A DNA stretch of 7,457 nucleotides from an uncultured Hyphomicrobiales bacterium. Lineage in GTDB: Bacteria > Pseudomonadota > Alphaproteobacteria > Rhizobiales > Aestuariivirgaceae. The stretch covers positions 1 through 7,457 of the forward strand of contig CAIYXE010000735.1 of NCBI GenBank assembly GCA_903930095.1. The letters are read 5' to 3'. A model generated the notes under the pieces. It did no database searches. It was not told the DNA's origin and saw only the letters and a program-made list of their open reading frames with translations. Within the stretch, counting starts at the first letter, position 1, and every line of letters begins with the position of its first letter. Below, piece after piece: positions 6,554-7,457 of this stretch. Both the position numbers and the translations under genes were made by a program.

Positions 6554-6570
6554 CAGCAAGAGGCCCGGCG

Positions 6571-7173
6571 ATGGACATCAGGATCAGGAAGCTCGTCAAC
6601 TTCGAGGAAGACCTGTGCTGGGAGGGCGAGCGCGAAGCGGTACCGCCGCTGAAGCAATTCGCGGTCGCGGCCGTGGTGAGAAACCCATGGGCGGGACGCG
6701 GCTATGTCGATGACCTGAAGCCCGAGATCCGGGCCTTCGCCCCCGTGCTGGGCAAGCTCCTGACTGACCGGATCATCGCGCTGGCGGGCGGCGGCGACAG
6801 GATCGAAGCCTATGGCAAGGCGGCAATGGCGGGCCTTGGCTGCGAGCTGGAGCACGCATCCGCCCTCATTCACACGCTGCATTTCGGAAACTTCTACCGC
6901 GAGGCGGTGGGCGCCAAGAGCTATCTGGGTTTCACCAACACGCGCGGCCCCGCCAACACGCAGATCCAGATTCCGCTCATGGACAAGAACGATACTGGCA
7001 GGCGCTCGCACTACCTGACCGTGCAGTTCTCCATTGCGGACGCTCCGGCGGACGACGAACTTGTCATTGCTTTCGGCGGCGCCACGGGCGGGAGGCCGCA
7101 CCACCGGATCGGCGACCGCTACCAGGACCTGGCCGAGCTGGGCGCCGATGTTTCCAACCCTGCAAGCTTATGA
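6571..7173 (+). CDS. AA_synth (DUF1185) family protein
   Basis: This 200-residue soluble protein matches the AA_synth/DUF1185 family in length and in its conserved stretches as I recall them: a basic N-terminus with a KLV strand, NPWAGRGYVDDL (residues 38-49), AYGKAA (80-85), CELEHASALIH (91-101) and, near the end, GGRPHHRIGD (173-182). The family is annotated as taking part in amino acid synthesis, but its biochemical activity is not established to my knowledge, so I give no reaction. The ATG at 6571 is chosen because family similarity begins there and AAGAGG lies just upstream. An in-frame 37-codon extension to 6460 would overlap the divergent promoter and has no family look. The gene is divergent from the aldehyde dehydrogenase with 131 bp between starts, so shared regulation is possible. 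It is followed after 84 bp by an apparently unrelated secreted protein. Confidence 0.87.
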   Translation: MDIRIRKLVNFEEDLCWEGEREAVPPLKQFAVAAVVRNPWAGRGYVDDLKPEIRAFAPVLGKLLTDRIIALAGGGDRIEAYGKAAMAGLGCELEHASALIHTLHFGNFYREAVGAKSYLGFTNTRGPANTQIQIPLMDKNDTGRRSHYLTVQFSIADAPADDELVIAFGGATGGRPHHRIGDRYQDLAELGADVSNPASL

Positions 7174-7257
7174 GGCTGCGCCTATTGCACCCATCCCGCA
7201 ACCTGCCGTAGAAGAGTGGACGTACGGCGCGCATACCAAAAGGGAAAGGTCTTCTCG

Positions 7258-7457
7258 ATGAAAATGCAGTTTCGGGCCGGCATGCTGGCCGTTGCAATCC
7301 TCGGCGTTATGCACGGCACCGCCTGGGCAAGCACCTACGAGGATGGGATGGCTGCCTTCCGTAACGAGAATTATGCGCAGGCAATTTCCCTGCTCCTGCC
7401 CTTCGCCAAGGAGGGCAAGGCCGAGGCCGCCTATCTGATCGGCGAAATGTACGGACC
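7258..7457 (+). CDS. Secreted Sel1/TPR-like repeat protein, N-terminal part (3' end outside window)
   Basis: The frame starts at ATG 7258 with an AGGGAAAGG ribosome-binding region upstream and stays open for 66 complete codons to the window end. Residues 1-24 form a clear Sec signal peptide: basic K2/R6, a hydrophobic core around residues 8-18, and a TAWA end with likely cleavage after A24. The mature part begins STYEDGMAAF and continues with NYAQAISLLLPFAKEGKAEA and AAYLIGEMYG, a pattern typical of paired helices in Sel1-like (TPR-type) repeats. The protein is therefore probably periplasmic or exported and takes part in protein-protein contacts. Repeat number and any further domain lie outside the window. 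A nearby second ATG (codon 3) is an alternative start that would not change the reading. Confidence 0.83.
   Translation, partial: MKMQFRAGMLAVAILGVMHGTAWASTYEDGMAAFRNENYAQAISLLLPFAKEGKAEAAYLIGEMYG

Noticed and set aside
7185..7214. Possible promoter TTGCAC-N18-TAGAAG before the Sel1-like gene
   Set aside because: Only three of six and four of six positions match the sigma-70 consensus. This is too weak to annotate without a mapped start.

Overview
The window is a compact, GC-rich stretch of bacterial chromosome or replicon with strong G/C bias at third codon positions. The gene families (sulfoacetaldehyde acetyltransferase, an AA_synth/DUF1185 protein, a COG3618 lactonase-like amidohydrolase, a Sel1-type secreted protein) suggest an alphaproteobacterium, most likely Hyphomicrobiales or a relative. 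This placement is inferred from gene content and composition, not from a marker gene. Seven protein genes fill almost all the sequence. I saw no rRNA, tRNA, CRISPR array, insertion sequence or prophage signature, and no gene-free stretch longer than about 135 bases.

Left part (1-2271, plus strand): a tight operon of three genes. These are the C-terminal part of a class V (cysteine desulfurase-like) PLP aminotransferase, a classical short-chain dehydrogenase that overlaps it by ATGA, and a COG3618 TIM-barrel amidohydrolase starting 13 bases later. A dehydrogenase followed by a lactonase is the usual order for non-phosphorylative oxidation of a sugar or similar hydroxy compound. The PLP enzyme adds a nitrogen- or sulfur-handling step. 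The substrate cannot be read from the sequence.

Middle part (2268-6439, minus strand): read in transcription order, an NAD(P)-type aldehyde dehydrogenase, then xsc (sulfoacetaldehyde acetyltransferase, the desulfonating enzyme of C2-sulfonate breakdown), then a single-pass membrane protein of unknown function. The membrane-protein gene converges on the left operon, and both stop codons lie within one CTAG. Xsc turns sulfoacetaldehyde and phosphate into acetyl phosphate and sulfite. The phosphotransacetylase gene (pta) that often follows xsc is not in the window.

Right part (6440-7457, plus strand): an AA_synth/DUF1185 family gene diverges from the aldehyde dehydrogenase across a 131-bp region. 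That region holds a 10-bp palindrome and an 11-bp-spaced direct repeat, which are candidate operators. It is followed by the start of a secreted Sel1/TPR-like protein that runs off the end.

The firm functional anchor is xsc, so the locus very probably takes part in organosulfonate use. Whether the left operon supplies an intermediate to xsc (for example from a sulfonated sugar or amino acid) is an open and interesting hypothesis, not something the sequence shows.
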